NCBI RefSeq assembly: GCF_013376105.1
Contig: NZ_JAAMFM010000008.1
Location: 1 to 64,000 of the forward strand
DNA length: 64,000 bases
Direction of reading: 5' to 3'
From: Arthrobacter wenxiniae
Lineage (GTDB): Bacteria; Actinomycetota; Actinomycetes; Actinomycetales; Micrococcaceae
Shown here: in pieces, positions 23,888-31,400 of the stretch
How positions within the stretch are numbered: position 1 is the stretch's first letter
Layout: every line of letters starts with the position of its first letter
Program-made: the position numbers and the translations under genes
Notes under the pieces: model-generated
What the model was told of the DNA's origin: nothing
Databases searched by the model: none
The model's input: the letters and a program-made list of their open reading frames with translations, nothing else

Positions 23888-24781
23888 TCACCCTTTCACG
23901 GCACCCTCGGTGGTGTTCATGATCCGGCGTTGGAAGATGAAGAACATGACGGCGACCGGTACGGTCATCAGCGCGGCGGCGGCAAGCTTGAGCGGATACT
24001 GGGTGGGCCCTCCCAGCTGTCCGCTGGCGAGCGAGGCCACCCCCTTCGTGAGGGTGGTCAGCGCGGGCGACTGGGTGGAGACGATGAAGTGTGAGAGCTC
24101 GTTCCAGGACCCCTGGAAGGAGAGGATGATGATGGTCATCAGGGCCGGCCTGGACATGGGCAGGACGATCGACCAGAACACCCGGAACGTGCCGGCGCCG
24201 TCGATCCGGGCCTGCTCCTCGACGCTGATCGGGACGGATTCAAAGAAGTTCTTCATGATGAACACACCGGCCGCGTCGGTGAGCAGGGGCACGATCATCC
24301 CGGTGTACGAGTCGTAGATGCCGACCTGGTTGAGCACCAGGAACTTGGGGATGAGCAGGACGACGCCGGGCACGCTCATCACGGCGATGAGGCCGGCGTA
24401 GATGACGCCCCTGCCGCGGAAGTGCAGGCGGGCCAGGGCGTAGCCGGCGAGCGAGTCGAAGAACACGCGGCCGAGGGTGACGCAGACGGTGACGATGGCC
24501 GAGTTCTTGAACCAGACAGGGAAGTCCGAGTGGGCGAACAACCCCCGGTAGGCCGCCGTCGTCCACACCTGCGGCACAAGCGAAACCGGGCTCTGCGCCG
24601 CTTCAGTCTCCGATTTGAACGACGTCGCCACCTGCACAAGGAACGGGAAGATGTAGACGATGGCCAGCGCGATGAGGACCGCGTAAAGCACGGACGTGGC
24701 GGCCATGGTGCCGTTGCGGTCCCGGCGGCGCACGAGGTCCTGTTTCGTGCCGGCCGTGTCTGTCGACTGGGTGATGCTCAT
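23888..24781 (-). CDS. Sugar ABC transporter permease (MalG-type)
   Basis: 297 residues, six membrane segments beginning SVLYAVLIALAIVYIFPFLVQVA. The permease loop that docks to the ATPase is EEQARIDGAGTFRVFWSIVLPMSRPA. It overlaps the upstream permease by 4 bp (ATGA). Together they form the channel of a carbohydrate-uptake (CUT1) transporter. No ATPase gene accompanies the set, so a shared MsmK/MsiK-like ATPase elsewhere is probably used. Confidence 0.9.
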   Translation of the reverse strand: MSITQSTDTAGTKQDLVRRRDRNGTMAATSVLYAVLIALAIVYIFPFLVQVATSFKSETEAAQSPVSLVPQVWTTAAYRGLFAHSDFPVWFKNSAIVTVCVTLGRVFFDSLAGYALARLHFRGRGVIYAGLIAVMSVPGVVLLIPKFLVLNQVGIYDSYTGMIVPLLTDAAGVFIMKNFFESVPISVEEQARIDGAGTFRVFWSIVLPMSRPALMTIIILSFQGSWNELSHFIVSTQSPALTTLTKGVASLASGQLGGPTQYPLKLAAAALMTVPVAVMFFIFQRRIMNTTEGAVKG

Positions 24782-25923
24782 TGGCGTTCTCCGTCCGGCG
24801 CCGGTGGTTGCCCCGCGGCCGCGGCGCCGGCCGGGACGCCGCTGCTGCCTGTGCCCACGGACAGGTAGGGCCGCATCTTGCGCCGGGAGACCTTGCGTTC
24901 GCGCAGCACCCAGCGCTGGAAGAGCGTGAAGAAGACGATGATCACGAACAGGATGAAGGCGATCGCGGCGCCTTGCCCCCAGCCCTGATCCTGGAAGGCG
25001 GCCTGGTAGGACAGGTAGGCCGGGGTGAGCGTCGTCTTGTCGGGGGCGCCCTGGGTTCCGGTGTAGATCTGGTCGAAGACCTGCCAACAACCGATCAGGC
25101 CAAGCGTGAGCACGGTGAACAGGGTGGGGCGCAGCTGCGGCAGTGTCACCTGCCAAAAGCGCTGCCAGCCGTTGGCGCCGTCGACCATGGCCGCTTCGGT
25201 GACGTCGCGGTCGAGGTTTTGCAGGGCGGCGATGAACAACAGCATGAAGGTCCCGCTGGTGGTGAAGATCCCCATGATGATGTAGGCGCTCATCGCCACC
25301 GACGGGCCGGCCAGCCAGTCCCACCACGAAATCCCGAGGAAGGTGCCCCCGGTGAGGAAGGCCGGGCCGTTCTGCACGCCAAACACGCCGAGGAGGTCGT
25401 GCAGGATGCCGCTGGGTTCGTTGAACCAGTTCGGTCCGGTGATGCCGATGTAGGAGAGCAGCTTGTTGACACTGCCGGTCGAGCTGAACAGGAAAAGCCA
25501 CAGGACGGTGATGGCCACTGAGCTGGTGACGGAGGGGAAGTAGAACGCCGTGCGGAAGAAGCCGCGGCCGCGCAGGACCGCCCGGTTGACCAGTACGGCA
25601 AGGAAGAGGGACAGCGCAGTCTGCAATGGCACCACGAGAACCACGTACCAGGCGTTGTTGCGCAACGAGGTCCCGAAGTCCTGCTCCGCCAGTCCGCCGC
25701 CGGCGAGCAGCTTGGAGTAGTTGTCGAAACCGATGAAGTGCACGCCGGCCGAGAACGGGCTGCCGCGGCCGCCCCAGTCGGAGAAACTCACCCACAGGGC
25801 CATCAGGACGGGGATCACCAGGAACAGGCCGAGCAGGAAGAGCACCGGGCCGGTGAACAGCCACCCGGAGGCGGTCTCATGGCCGTGGATGCCCGAGCGG
25901 GACCGCACGGCGTTGGCGGACAC
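24778..25923 (-). CDS. Sugar ABC transporter permease (MalF-type)
   Basis: 381 residues. A cytoplasmic N-terminus is followed by a first membrane segment (GPVLFLLGLFLVIPVLMALWV), then five more. The docking loop is EAAMVDGANGWQRFWQVTLPQLRPT. The C-terminal tail of about 60 residues (after FQRWVLRERKV) is Gly/Ala/Pro-rich and longer than usual. It lies 2 bp after the binding-protein gene and overlaps the next permease. Confidence 0.9.
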   Translation of the reverse strand: MSANAVRSRSGIHGHETASGWLFTGPVLFLLGLFLVIPVLMALWVSFSDWGGRGSPFSAGVHFIGFDNYSKLLAGGGLAEQDFGTSLRNNAWYVVLVVPLQTALSLFLAVLVNRAVLRGRGFFRTAFYFPSVTSSVAITVLWLFLFSSTGSVNKLLSYIGITGPNWFNEPSGILHDLLGVFGVQNGPAFLTGGTFLGISWWDWLAGPSVAMSAYIIMGIFTTSGTFMLLFIAALQNLDRDVTEAAMVDGANGWQRFWQVTLPQLRPTLFTVLTLGLIGCWQVFDQIYTGTQGAPDKTTLTPAYLSYQAAFQDQGWGQGAAIAFILFVIIVFFTLFQRWVLRERKVSRRKMRPYLSVGTGSSGVPAGAAAAGQPPAPDGERQ

Positions 25924-25925
25924 GG

Positions 25926-27227
25926 CTACTTCAGCAGGGCCTGGAGGTTTTTCTGCGTCTCATCCAGCAGTGTTTTGGGGTCGCTCTTGGCCAGGCTTCC
26001 CAGCTTTGAATCGAGGTCGCTGACGACGGCGGCGGAACCCTTGGCGGCTGGCACGCCCTGGGCGTAGGCGGCCGCGTCCATGAACGGGGCGAGCTGCGGA
26101 TACGCCTGCTTCCAGGAGTCTGCCGCGGACTGGATCGAGGGCATGACCCCAAAGGCCTTCGCGAAGCCGAGCTGGTCGCTCTTGGTGGTCAGCTGCTCCA
26201 CCAGCTTCAGTGCGGCGGCCTGGTTGGGGCTGTCGGCCGCAATGCCCCAGCAGTTGGTGAACTCCAGCGTGCCTTGGCCCTTCGGTCCGGACGGCAGCGG
26301 GACTACCTTGTACTTGATGTTCGGGTAGTCGGACTGCATGCCGCCCGTGATCCAGTTGCCTTCAATGGTCATCGCGGCCAGGCCCTTGCCCAGCGCCTCG
26401 CCGCCCCAGCTGGCGCCGGTGTCCGCAGCGAACTTCATGGCGCCGTCGGTCAGGAGCTTCTTGGCGTACGTGAGCGCCTGGACGTTCGCTGCGCTGTTGG
26501 CAGTGGCCTGCGTGCTGTCGGCGTTCATAAGGTTCCCGCCGGCCTCGACCATGAAGGCCCCGAGCCGCTCATACTGGCCGCTGACCACCAGGCCGGTCTG
26601 CTTTCCGGTGGTCAGCTTCTTGCTGACCGCCTCCAGCTGGTCCCAGGTCTTTGGATAGTCGGAGTCGGTGAGACCGGCGGCCTTCCACATATCGGTGTTG
26701 ATGACCAGCTGCAGGGTGGAGAAATCCTTGGGTGCGCAATAGAGCTTGTTGTTGTAGGTGAACGACTTCACCAGGGTGGGATAAAAGTCCGAGGTGTCCT
26801 TCAGCTGGTCGCCGTAGGCCAGCAGCGAGCCGTTGGCGGCGTACCCGGCGAGCGAGCCGGTGGAGAGGTAGAAGACGTCGGCAGGCTTTTTGGCGGCGAA
26901 CCCCTGGGCCAGCTGCTGGTCAAGGTTGCTGGCCGCGATAACCGTGGCCTTCGTTCCGGAGGACTTCGACCAGTCGGCCACGGCGCTCTTCACCGCATTG
27001 GTTTCAGCATTGCCGCTGGAACCGATCATGACCGTCAGGGCGGACGAGGACGACGTCAGTCCGCCGCCTCCCCCTGCCGTACCGGAGCCTGTCGAGGTCG
27101 CGTTTCCGCCGAAGCCGGAACCGCAGGCACTCAAGGCCAGCACCGTGGTGAATGCGGCTGCACCGCTGAGGATCCGGACGGCTAAGCCTTTTTGCATGGT
27201 GTCTTTTTGCATGGTGTCTTTTTGCAT
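25926..27227 (-). CDS. Sugar ABC transporter substrate-binding lipoprotein
   Basis: 433 residues of the extracellular solute-binding family 1. The lipobox is LALSACGSG, so it is anchored outside the membrane by Cys. Three in-frame ATGs (27227, 27212, 27197) lie in a triplicated 15-bp unit; only the first has a ribosome binding site (GGGGAGAG, 4 bp upstream), so the mature mRNA should start there and the signal peptide begins MQKDTMQKDTMQKG. The substrate is unknown. A good promoter and a LacI-type dyad lie upstream. Confidence 0.9.
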   Translation of the reverse strand: MQKDTMQKDTMQKGLAVRILSGAAAFTTVLALSACGSGFGGNATSTGSGTAGGGGGLTSSSSALTVMIGSSGNAETNAVKSAVADWSKSSGTKATVIAASNLDQQLAQGFAAKKPADVFYLSTGSLAGYAANGSLLAYGDQLKDTSDFYPTLVKSFTYNNKLYCAPKDFSTLQLVINTDMWKAAGLTDSDYPKTWDQLEAVSKKLTTGKQTGLVVSGQYERLGAFMVEAGGNLMNADSTQATANSAANVQALTYAKKLLTDGAMKFAADTGASWGGEALGKGLAAMTIEGNWITGGMQSDYPNIKYKVVPLPSGPKGQGTLEFTNCWGIAADSPNQAAALKLVEQLTTKSDQLGFAKAFGVMPSIQSAADSWKQAYPQLAPFMDAAAYAQGVPAAKGSAAVVSDLDSKLGSLAKSDPKTLLDETQKNLQALLK

Positions 27228-27230
27228 GGT
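27193..27230. repeat. Triplicated start-codon unit of the sugar-binding protein
   Basis: The unit ATGCAAAAAGACACC (minus strand) occurs at 27227 and 27212, and a third, diverged copy begins at 27197. Each carries an in-frame ATG, lengthening the N-terminus of the signal peptide by ten residues. Replication slippage is the likely cause. Confidence 0.8.
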
Positions 27231-27324
27231 GCTCTCCCCAGCGTTCCGCGGCGTCTGCCGCATCGGTCGGACCGCTGGCCCCGGCGCCCCACGCTGCTGC
27301 ATCCTGCCGGCACGACTGCCACGG

Positions 27325-27377
27325 ATTGACCGCTCCAATGTTGCCCTCAACGTAGGCCTGTGGCGGGAAGCTGTCAA
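27325..27377 (-). promoter_or_regulatory. Promoter and LacI-type operator of the sugar transporter
   Basis: On the minus strand TTGACA (27372-27377), a 17-bp spacer and TACGTT (27349-27354) form a good vegetative promoter. A dyad with ATTG and CAAT arms around GACCGCT-like bases (27325-27339) lies just downstream of the -10, where a LacI-family repressor would block transcription. No LacI gene is adjacent. Confidence 0.6.
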
Positions 27378-27412
27378 GGGCCGGGGACCTCCGGCAGCTG
27401 CGGTTGGAACCC

Positions 27413-28249
27413 TTACTTCCCGGTCCGGCGCACCGCCCTGCCGTCGACGACGGCGTACCCGAGTTCCCACAGCACGTTGCGTTCCGTCTTGCTGAAGTTG
27501 GAGACATCCAGCTTGTCGAGCAGGTCGGGGCGCCGGGCCGCGGTGCGGCGCAGCTGGTGTTCGCGGCGGAACTTGGCAATCTTGCCGTGGTTGCCGCTGA
27601 GCAGCACCTCCGGCACGTCCCGGTCCCGCCAGCTCGAAGGCTTGGTGTAGACGGGATACTCCAGGAGTCCGTCGGAATGCGATTCCTCCACGAGGGATTC
27701 CGGATTGCCGACCACGCCGGGAATGAGCCGGCCGATGGCCTCCACCATGGCCAGGACGGCCACTTCCCCGCCGTTGAGCACGTAGTCGCCGAGGCTGACG
27801 GATCGCACCGTGTACTGTTCCGCGGCCCATTCCAGGACACGTTCGTCAATGCCCTCGTAGCGGCCGCAGGCAAACACCAGGTGGTCCTCCCCGGCCAGCT
27901 CGTAGGCGAGCTGCTGGGTGAAGACCTCTCCGGCCGGGGAGGGGACGATGAGGGTGGGCTTCTTCCGTGCCGGCGCTGCGCCCGGGGAGGGTGCCGCCGC
28001 CTTGTCCGGCGCGGGCGGTGCCGCCGCGGCGATGTCTTCCAGGGCCTGCGCCCAGGGTTCGGGCTTCATGACCATCCCGGCGCCGCCGCCGTACGGGGTG
28101 TCGTCCACTGTCCGGTGGCGGTCCTGTGTGTAGCTGCGCAGGTCGTGGACGGCCAGTTCCAGCAGGCCGTCGGTGCGGGCCTTGCCGATCAGGCTCAGTT
28201 CCAGGGGGGCCAGGTATTCCGGGAAGATGCTGACCACGTCAAAGCGCAT
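27413..28249 (-). CDS. trmD: tRNA (guanine-N1)-methyltransferase
   Basis: 278 residues; methylates G37 of tRNAs using S-adenosylmethionine and so prevents frameshifting. The SPOUT knot is evident: [26 protein letters not shown] and [13 protein letters not shown]. An Ala/Pro-rich insert of about 30 residues (near residues 85-115) lengthens the protein compared with the usual 230-250. ATG 28249 overlaps the rimM stop (TGATG). Confidence 0.96.
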   Translation of the reverse strand: MRFDVVSIFPEYLAPLELSLIGKARTDGLLELAVHDLRSYTQDRHRTVDDTPYGGGAGMVMKPEPWAQALEDIAAAAPPAPDKAAAPSPGAAPARKKPTLIVPSPAGEVFTQQLAYELAGEDHLVFACGRYEGIDERVLEWAAEQYTVRSVSLGDYVLNGGEVAVLAMVEAIGRLIPGVVGNPESLVEESHSDGLLEYPVYTKPSSWRDRDVPEVLLSGNHGKIAKFRREHQLRRTAARRPDLLDKLDVSNFSKTERNVLWELGYAVVDGRAVRRTGK

Positions 28250-28809
28250 CAGTCCTGCTGGCTTTCCGTGTCCGCGGCCCCGCCGGTCTCGTCGTTGTCC
28301 GTGATGTCCTTGTTCACCGTGAACAGTCCGTCCGGGGGCGTGAGCAGGACGTAGCCTTCCTCGATGTTGACCTCCGGGACGATCTCGTCCACGAACGGGA
28401 CCAGGACTTCGTCGCCGTCGTTGTCCTCGACGATCAGCAGGTCCTGGACGGGCAGGGTGCGCAGGCCCGTGACCTTGCCCACGGTCCGGGTGCCGACCCG
28501 CACCTCAAGGTTCACCAGTTCGTGTTCGTACCACGCGTCGTCGTCGCCGTCTTCGTCGGATTCGAAAAACAATGTGGTGCCGCGCAACAGTTCTGCGTCG
28601 TTGCGGGTGTCCACGCCCTCAAAGCCAAGGAGCAGGATGTCCTTGTTCCAGCGCGAACTGCGCACGGTGAGCGTGCCGATCGTCGCCGGCTCCGCGGCAA
28701 ATTCGGTTCCGACGGAAAAACGGGAATCGGGGGCGTCGGTGAGGACAAGCACCGTCACTTCGCCGCGAATGCCGTGGGGCTTGCCAATCCGGGCAACCTG
28801 AACCTGCAT
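28249..28809 (-). CDS. rimM: Ribosome maturation factor RimM
   Basis: 186 residues; assists assembly of the 30S head. N-terminal RimM domain ([15 protein letters not shown]) and C-terminal PRC barrel ([14 protein letters not shown]). An acidic insert ([10 protein letters not shown]) sits between them. AAGGAG lies 5 bp before the ATG. A strong hairpin lies between it and the KH gene, so rimM-trmD may be transcribed less than rpsP. Confidence 0.95.
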   Translation of the reverse strand: MQVQVARIGKPHGIRGEVTVLVLTDAPDSRFSVGTEFAAEPATIGTLTVRSSRWNKDILLLGFEGVDTRNDAELLRGTTLFFESDEDGDDDAWYEHELVNLEVRVGTRTVGKVTGLRTLPVQDLLIVEDNDGDEVLVPFVDEIVPEVNIEEGYVLLTPPDGLFTVNKDITDNDETGGAADTESQQD

Positions 28810-28852
28810 GTGAACTCCTTGGGGCGTGTGTCATGGGGGCCTCGCGGCCGGG

Positions 28853-28894
28853 AAAAAATTTGGCCCCGACACCATTATGGTGCCGGGGCCAAAC
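28853..28894 (-). terminator. Terminator between the KH gene and rimM
   Basis: On the minus strand a stem of about 13 bp (TTTGGCCCCG with its complement, one mismatch) is followed by TTTTTT. It would end or reduce transcription from rpsP and the KH gene into rimM-trmD. Confidence 0.8.
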
Positions 28895-28960
28895 GCACGG
28901 CTTTACTGCTGAAGACTTTTGCCGCACCGCTTGCACGGTGCAAGGGTCTTTTGCGGCGGC

Positions 28961-29203
28961 TTAGCGGCGTCGGTCGGTGTCGACGACGTCAACACGCACC
29001 GGCTCGCCGTGGGCCAGGGCCGCAACCACCGTGCGCAGTGCGCGGGCGGTGCGCCCCTGCCGGCCGATAACCCGGCCAAGGTCGTCCTGGTGAACGCGCA
29101 CCTCGAGTGCTTCCCCGCGGCGGTTGTTGTTGACGCTCACCTTGACGTCCTCGGGAGAGTCAACAATCCCGCGGACCAAGTGCCCCAGCGCTTCAGCCAG
29201 CAA
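28961..29203 (-). CDS. khpA: KH-domain RNA-binding protein
   Basis: 80 residues with the KH signature VIGRQGRTARALRTVV. This small protein (KhpA/YlqC) follows rpsP in most Gram-positive bacteria and binds RNA. The TTG start at 29203 lies one base after the rpsP stop; it gives the conserved N-terminus LAEALGHLVRGIVD. There is no ATG nearby, so translation is probably coupled to rpsP. Confidence 0.92.
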   Translation of the reverse strand: MLAEALGHLVRGIVDSPEDVKVSVNNNRRGEALEVRVHQDDLGRVIGRQGRTARALRTVVAALAHGEPVRVDVVDTDRRR

Positions 29204-29204
29204 G

Positions 29205-29612
29205 TTACTCGGCCTCGGTGCTCTCAGCAGCCACAGCCTCGTCAGCCTTGGCGGCCTTCTTGGTGATGGCTTCCTTGACAACAACGTTCTTGGCCTCGGG
29301 AGCCACGAACGCAACCTTGGCTTCCTTGGTCTTCAAGGTGCCCTCGGCGCCCTTGATGCCCTTGAACTTCTGCCAGTCACCGGTGATCTTCAGGATCTTG
29401 GCGACCTGCTCGGACGGCTGGGCGCCAACGCCGAGCCAGTACTGTGCACGGTCAGACTTCACTTCGATGAAGGAAGGCTGCTCGGTGGGATGGTACTTGC
29501 CGATCTCCTCGATGGCACGGCCGTCACGCTTGGCGCGTGCGTCCATGACGACGATGCGGTAGTACGGTGCGCGCATCTTGCCGAAGCGCTTAAGGCGAAT
29601 CTTTACGGCCAC
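29205..29612 (-). CDS. rpsP: Ribosomal protein S16
   Basis: 135 residues, starting at GTG 29612 with AGGAG 11 bp upstream. The core [21 protein letters not shown] is highly conserved. The last 50 residues form an Ala/Lys/Glu-rich tail ([13 protein letters not shown]), an extension common in actinobacterial S16. First gene of the rpsP-khpA-rimM-trmD operon; a CATAAT preceded by TG (minus strand, around 29746-29751) is a possible extended -10 promoter box. Confidence 0.97.
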   Translation of the reverse strand: MAVKIRLKRFGKMRAPYYRIVVMDARAKRDGRAIEEIGKYHPTEQPSFIEVKSDRAQYWLGVGAQPSEQVAKILKITGDWQKFKGIKGAEGTLKTKEAKVAFVAPEAKNVVVKEAITKKAAKADEAVAAESTEAE

Positions 29613-29859
29613 TTTTGTGGTTACTCCTGGTTCGAAAAGGGGCGAATTCCACATCTCACGCTCCCGTGGGGCGGGCCGATCTTGCGGAATCCTAAGGACA
29701 GGACCACGAGCGGAGAGAGGGGCCGCGCGGATCGAGTACCCGTCCATTATGCCAGACAAATATGTGCCCGCGCGACGCGTGCCATGCGTTCTCCGTCACC
29801 GGGGCCGGGCGGCACGTGAAAAGGGACGCCGCCTGCGGGAAGGGACGAGGCCGACGTGG

Positions 29860-29943
29860 TGGGCCCCCGCACCCGAGGGGCCCCGGCCGAGGCCGACGTG
29901 GAGGGCGAAGTGGGCCCCCGCACCCGAGGGGCCCCGGCCGAGG
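29860..29943. repeat. 33-bp direct repeat in a 356-bp non-coding region
   Basis: Exact copies at 29860-29892 and 29911-29943, with CCGACGTGG also repeated around them. The unit contains GGGGCCCC and can fold on itself. The region 29613-29968 otherwise holds only the rpsP promoter area. The repeat lies just downstream of the 150-residue gene, where it could end transcription. Confidence 0.85.
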
Positions 29944-29968
29944 AACGAGGCTGGGGAGGGCGTGGGGA

Positions 29969-30421
29969 CTACGGGGCGGAAAAGAAGAACAGCCCCATCT
30001 TCGCGTTGTCCTCGGCGGCGGCCACCGCGGCGACGGCCATTGCCGTCAGGGCGCGCAGCAGCGGCTCGGTGACCTCGGGGGTGGACTCCATCTCCTCGGC
30101 TGCCGCCCACGCGGCCGCCAGCTCCACCACGTCGTCCGGTTCTTCCGGCGAGTCAAGTTCGGCAAACACTTCCAGCAGCGCGTCCGGGACGGCGTAGAGC
30201 GTGTCCAACTCGATGTCGACCAGGCTGAGCTCGGCGCCAACTCCGGTGGCGTGGACCTTCTTCACCGCCAGCTCCCCCAGCACTTCGATTTCAAGATCGC
30301 CCAGCCCCGGGGTGGGCAGGACGGGGACGTCGACGGCCGGCGATTTTCCGGCTTCGCGGGCCTTGGCCCGGGCAACGGCCTGGTGGTGGTCGGCAATGAA
30401 GAACTCGGAGTAAAGGGCCAC
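29969..30421 (-). CDS. Unknown acidic protein
   Basis: 150 residues, strongly acidic, starting MALYSEFFIADHHQAVARA. I recognise no family. The sequence looks like two parts: an N-terminal segment with LEIEVLGELAVKKVHATG and a helical C-terminal half (ELAAAWAAAEEMESTPEVTEPLLRALTAMAVAAVAAAEDN). No signal peptide. The pattern, in which a residence-time or immunity-like protein would be acidic, is not enough to assign a function. AAGG lies upstream of the ATG. It is downstream of the VOC gene on the same strand, 38 bp away. Confidence 0.7.
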   Translation of the reverse strand: MALYSEFFIADHHQAVARAKAREAGKSPAVDVPVLPTPGLGDLEIEVLGELAVKKVHATGVGAELSLVDIELDTLYAVPDALLEVFAELDSPEEPDDVVELAAAWAAAEEMESTPEVTEPLLRALTAMAVAAVAAAEDNAKMGLFFFSAP

Positions 30422-30459
30422 GCAGGTGCCTTTCGCGAAGGAGTGGTGCCGGGTCAGCG

Positions 30460-31344
30460 CTAAGCTGCGGCGGGTGCAGTCTCCACACTAACGCGGATCC
30501 GGTTTTTCCACGGGTCGTCAAAGACGATTTCGGCGCCGGTGTTGGCGACGGCAAGCCCGGCGTGGGCCAGCCGCCCGGCGAGCGCGCCGACGTCGTCCGT
30601 GCCGGGCAGCTTGATGAGGACCTCGCCCAGGCCCAGGGTGTCCCTGCGCGGCCCCGCACCGCGGCTGTTCCACACGTTCATGGCCATGTGGTGGTGGTAC
30701 CCGCCGGCCGAGACGAACAGGGCCTGCCCGTGCCAGCCCGCCGTGCGCTCAAAGCCCAGGGTGTCCACGTAGAACTTCTCCGCGGTCGCCACGTCGCCCA
30801 CCTGCAGGTGGACATGCCCGACGCCGGCACTCGCGTCGCGCTGCCCGCTCACCGACGCCTCGGTCAGGTGCCGGGTGAGGTAGTGCTGGGGCGGCAGGGC
30901 CAGCGACGCCATTTCCACGGTGCCGTTGTTCCACGACCACTCCGTGCGGGGGCGGTCCCAGTACAGCTCGATCCCGTTGCCTTCGGGGTCGGTGAAGTAA
31001 AAGGCCTCGGAGACCAGGTGGTCGGCGCTGCCGGCAAACAACTGCGGGTCGTACTGGGCGGCGCTGGCCACGGTGGCCGCCAGGGCCGCCTGGTCGTCGA
31101 AGAGCAGGGCCGTGTGGAACAGGCCGGCCTCGCCGCGGCCGGGGATGTGCAGGCCTCCGGCGGGCTGCAGGTGGACCAGCGGCGTGGTGCCGCGGCCCAG
31201 GTATTGGCCGCCGTCGGCCTCGGCCACAACATCCAGGCCGAGGGCCCTTTGGTAGTAGCCGCTCATCAGTTTCATGTCCCCCACCTTGAGCATCACCGTG
31301 CCCATCTGCAGCTCGGCGGAGAGGAGGTCTTGCTGGGTGTTCAT
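30460..31344 (-). CDS. VOC-family dioxygenase or glyoxalase with two domains
   Basis: 294 residues holding two VOC modules (MGTVMLKVGDMKLMSGYYQRAL near the start, GHVHLQVGDVATAEKFYVDTLG in the second half). The layout resembles catechol-2,3-dioxygenase-like enzymes; likely metal ligands are His at GHVHLQ and Glu in NGIELYWD. The true substrate is not visible. ATG 31344 has GGAG 5 bp upstream. A perfect palindrome covers the promoter region (31385-31400), suggesting induction by a small molecule. Confidence 0.82.
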   Translation of the reverse strand: MNTQQDLLSAELQMGTVMLKVGDMKLMSGYYQRALGLDVVAEADGGQYLGRGTTPLVHLQPAGGLHIPGRGEAGLFHTALLFDDQAALAATVASAAQYDPQLFAGSADHLVSEAFYFTDPEGNGIELYWDRPRTEWSWNNGTVEMASLALPPQHYLTRHLTEASVSGQRDASAGVGHVHLQVGDVATAEKFYVDTLGFERTAGWHGQALFVSAGGYHHHMAMNVWNSRGAGPRRDTLGLGEVLIKLPGTDDVGALAGRLAHAGLAVANTGAEIVFDDPWKNRIRVSVETAPAAA

Positions 31345-31384
31345 GGTTGCTCCAAAGTTTGTCGTGGTCATATCCTAGCAAACT

Positions 31385-31400
31385 ACTTGAAGCTTCAAGT
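31385..31400 (-). promoter_or_regulatory. 16-bp perfect palindrome in the promoter of the VOC gene
   Basis: ACTTGAAGCTTCAAGT is a perfect palindrome about 40 bp before the VOC start. On the minus strand TTGAAG can serve as -35, and TAGGAT after TTTGC as -10, so the palindrome covers the -35. This is the arrangement used by MarR-type repressors. It also touches the stop codon of the upstream gene. Confidence 0.6.
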
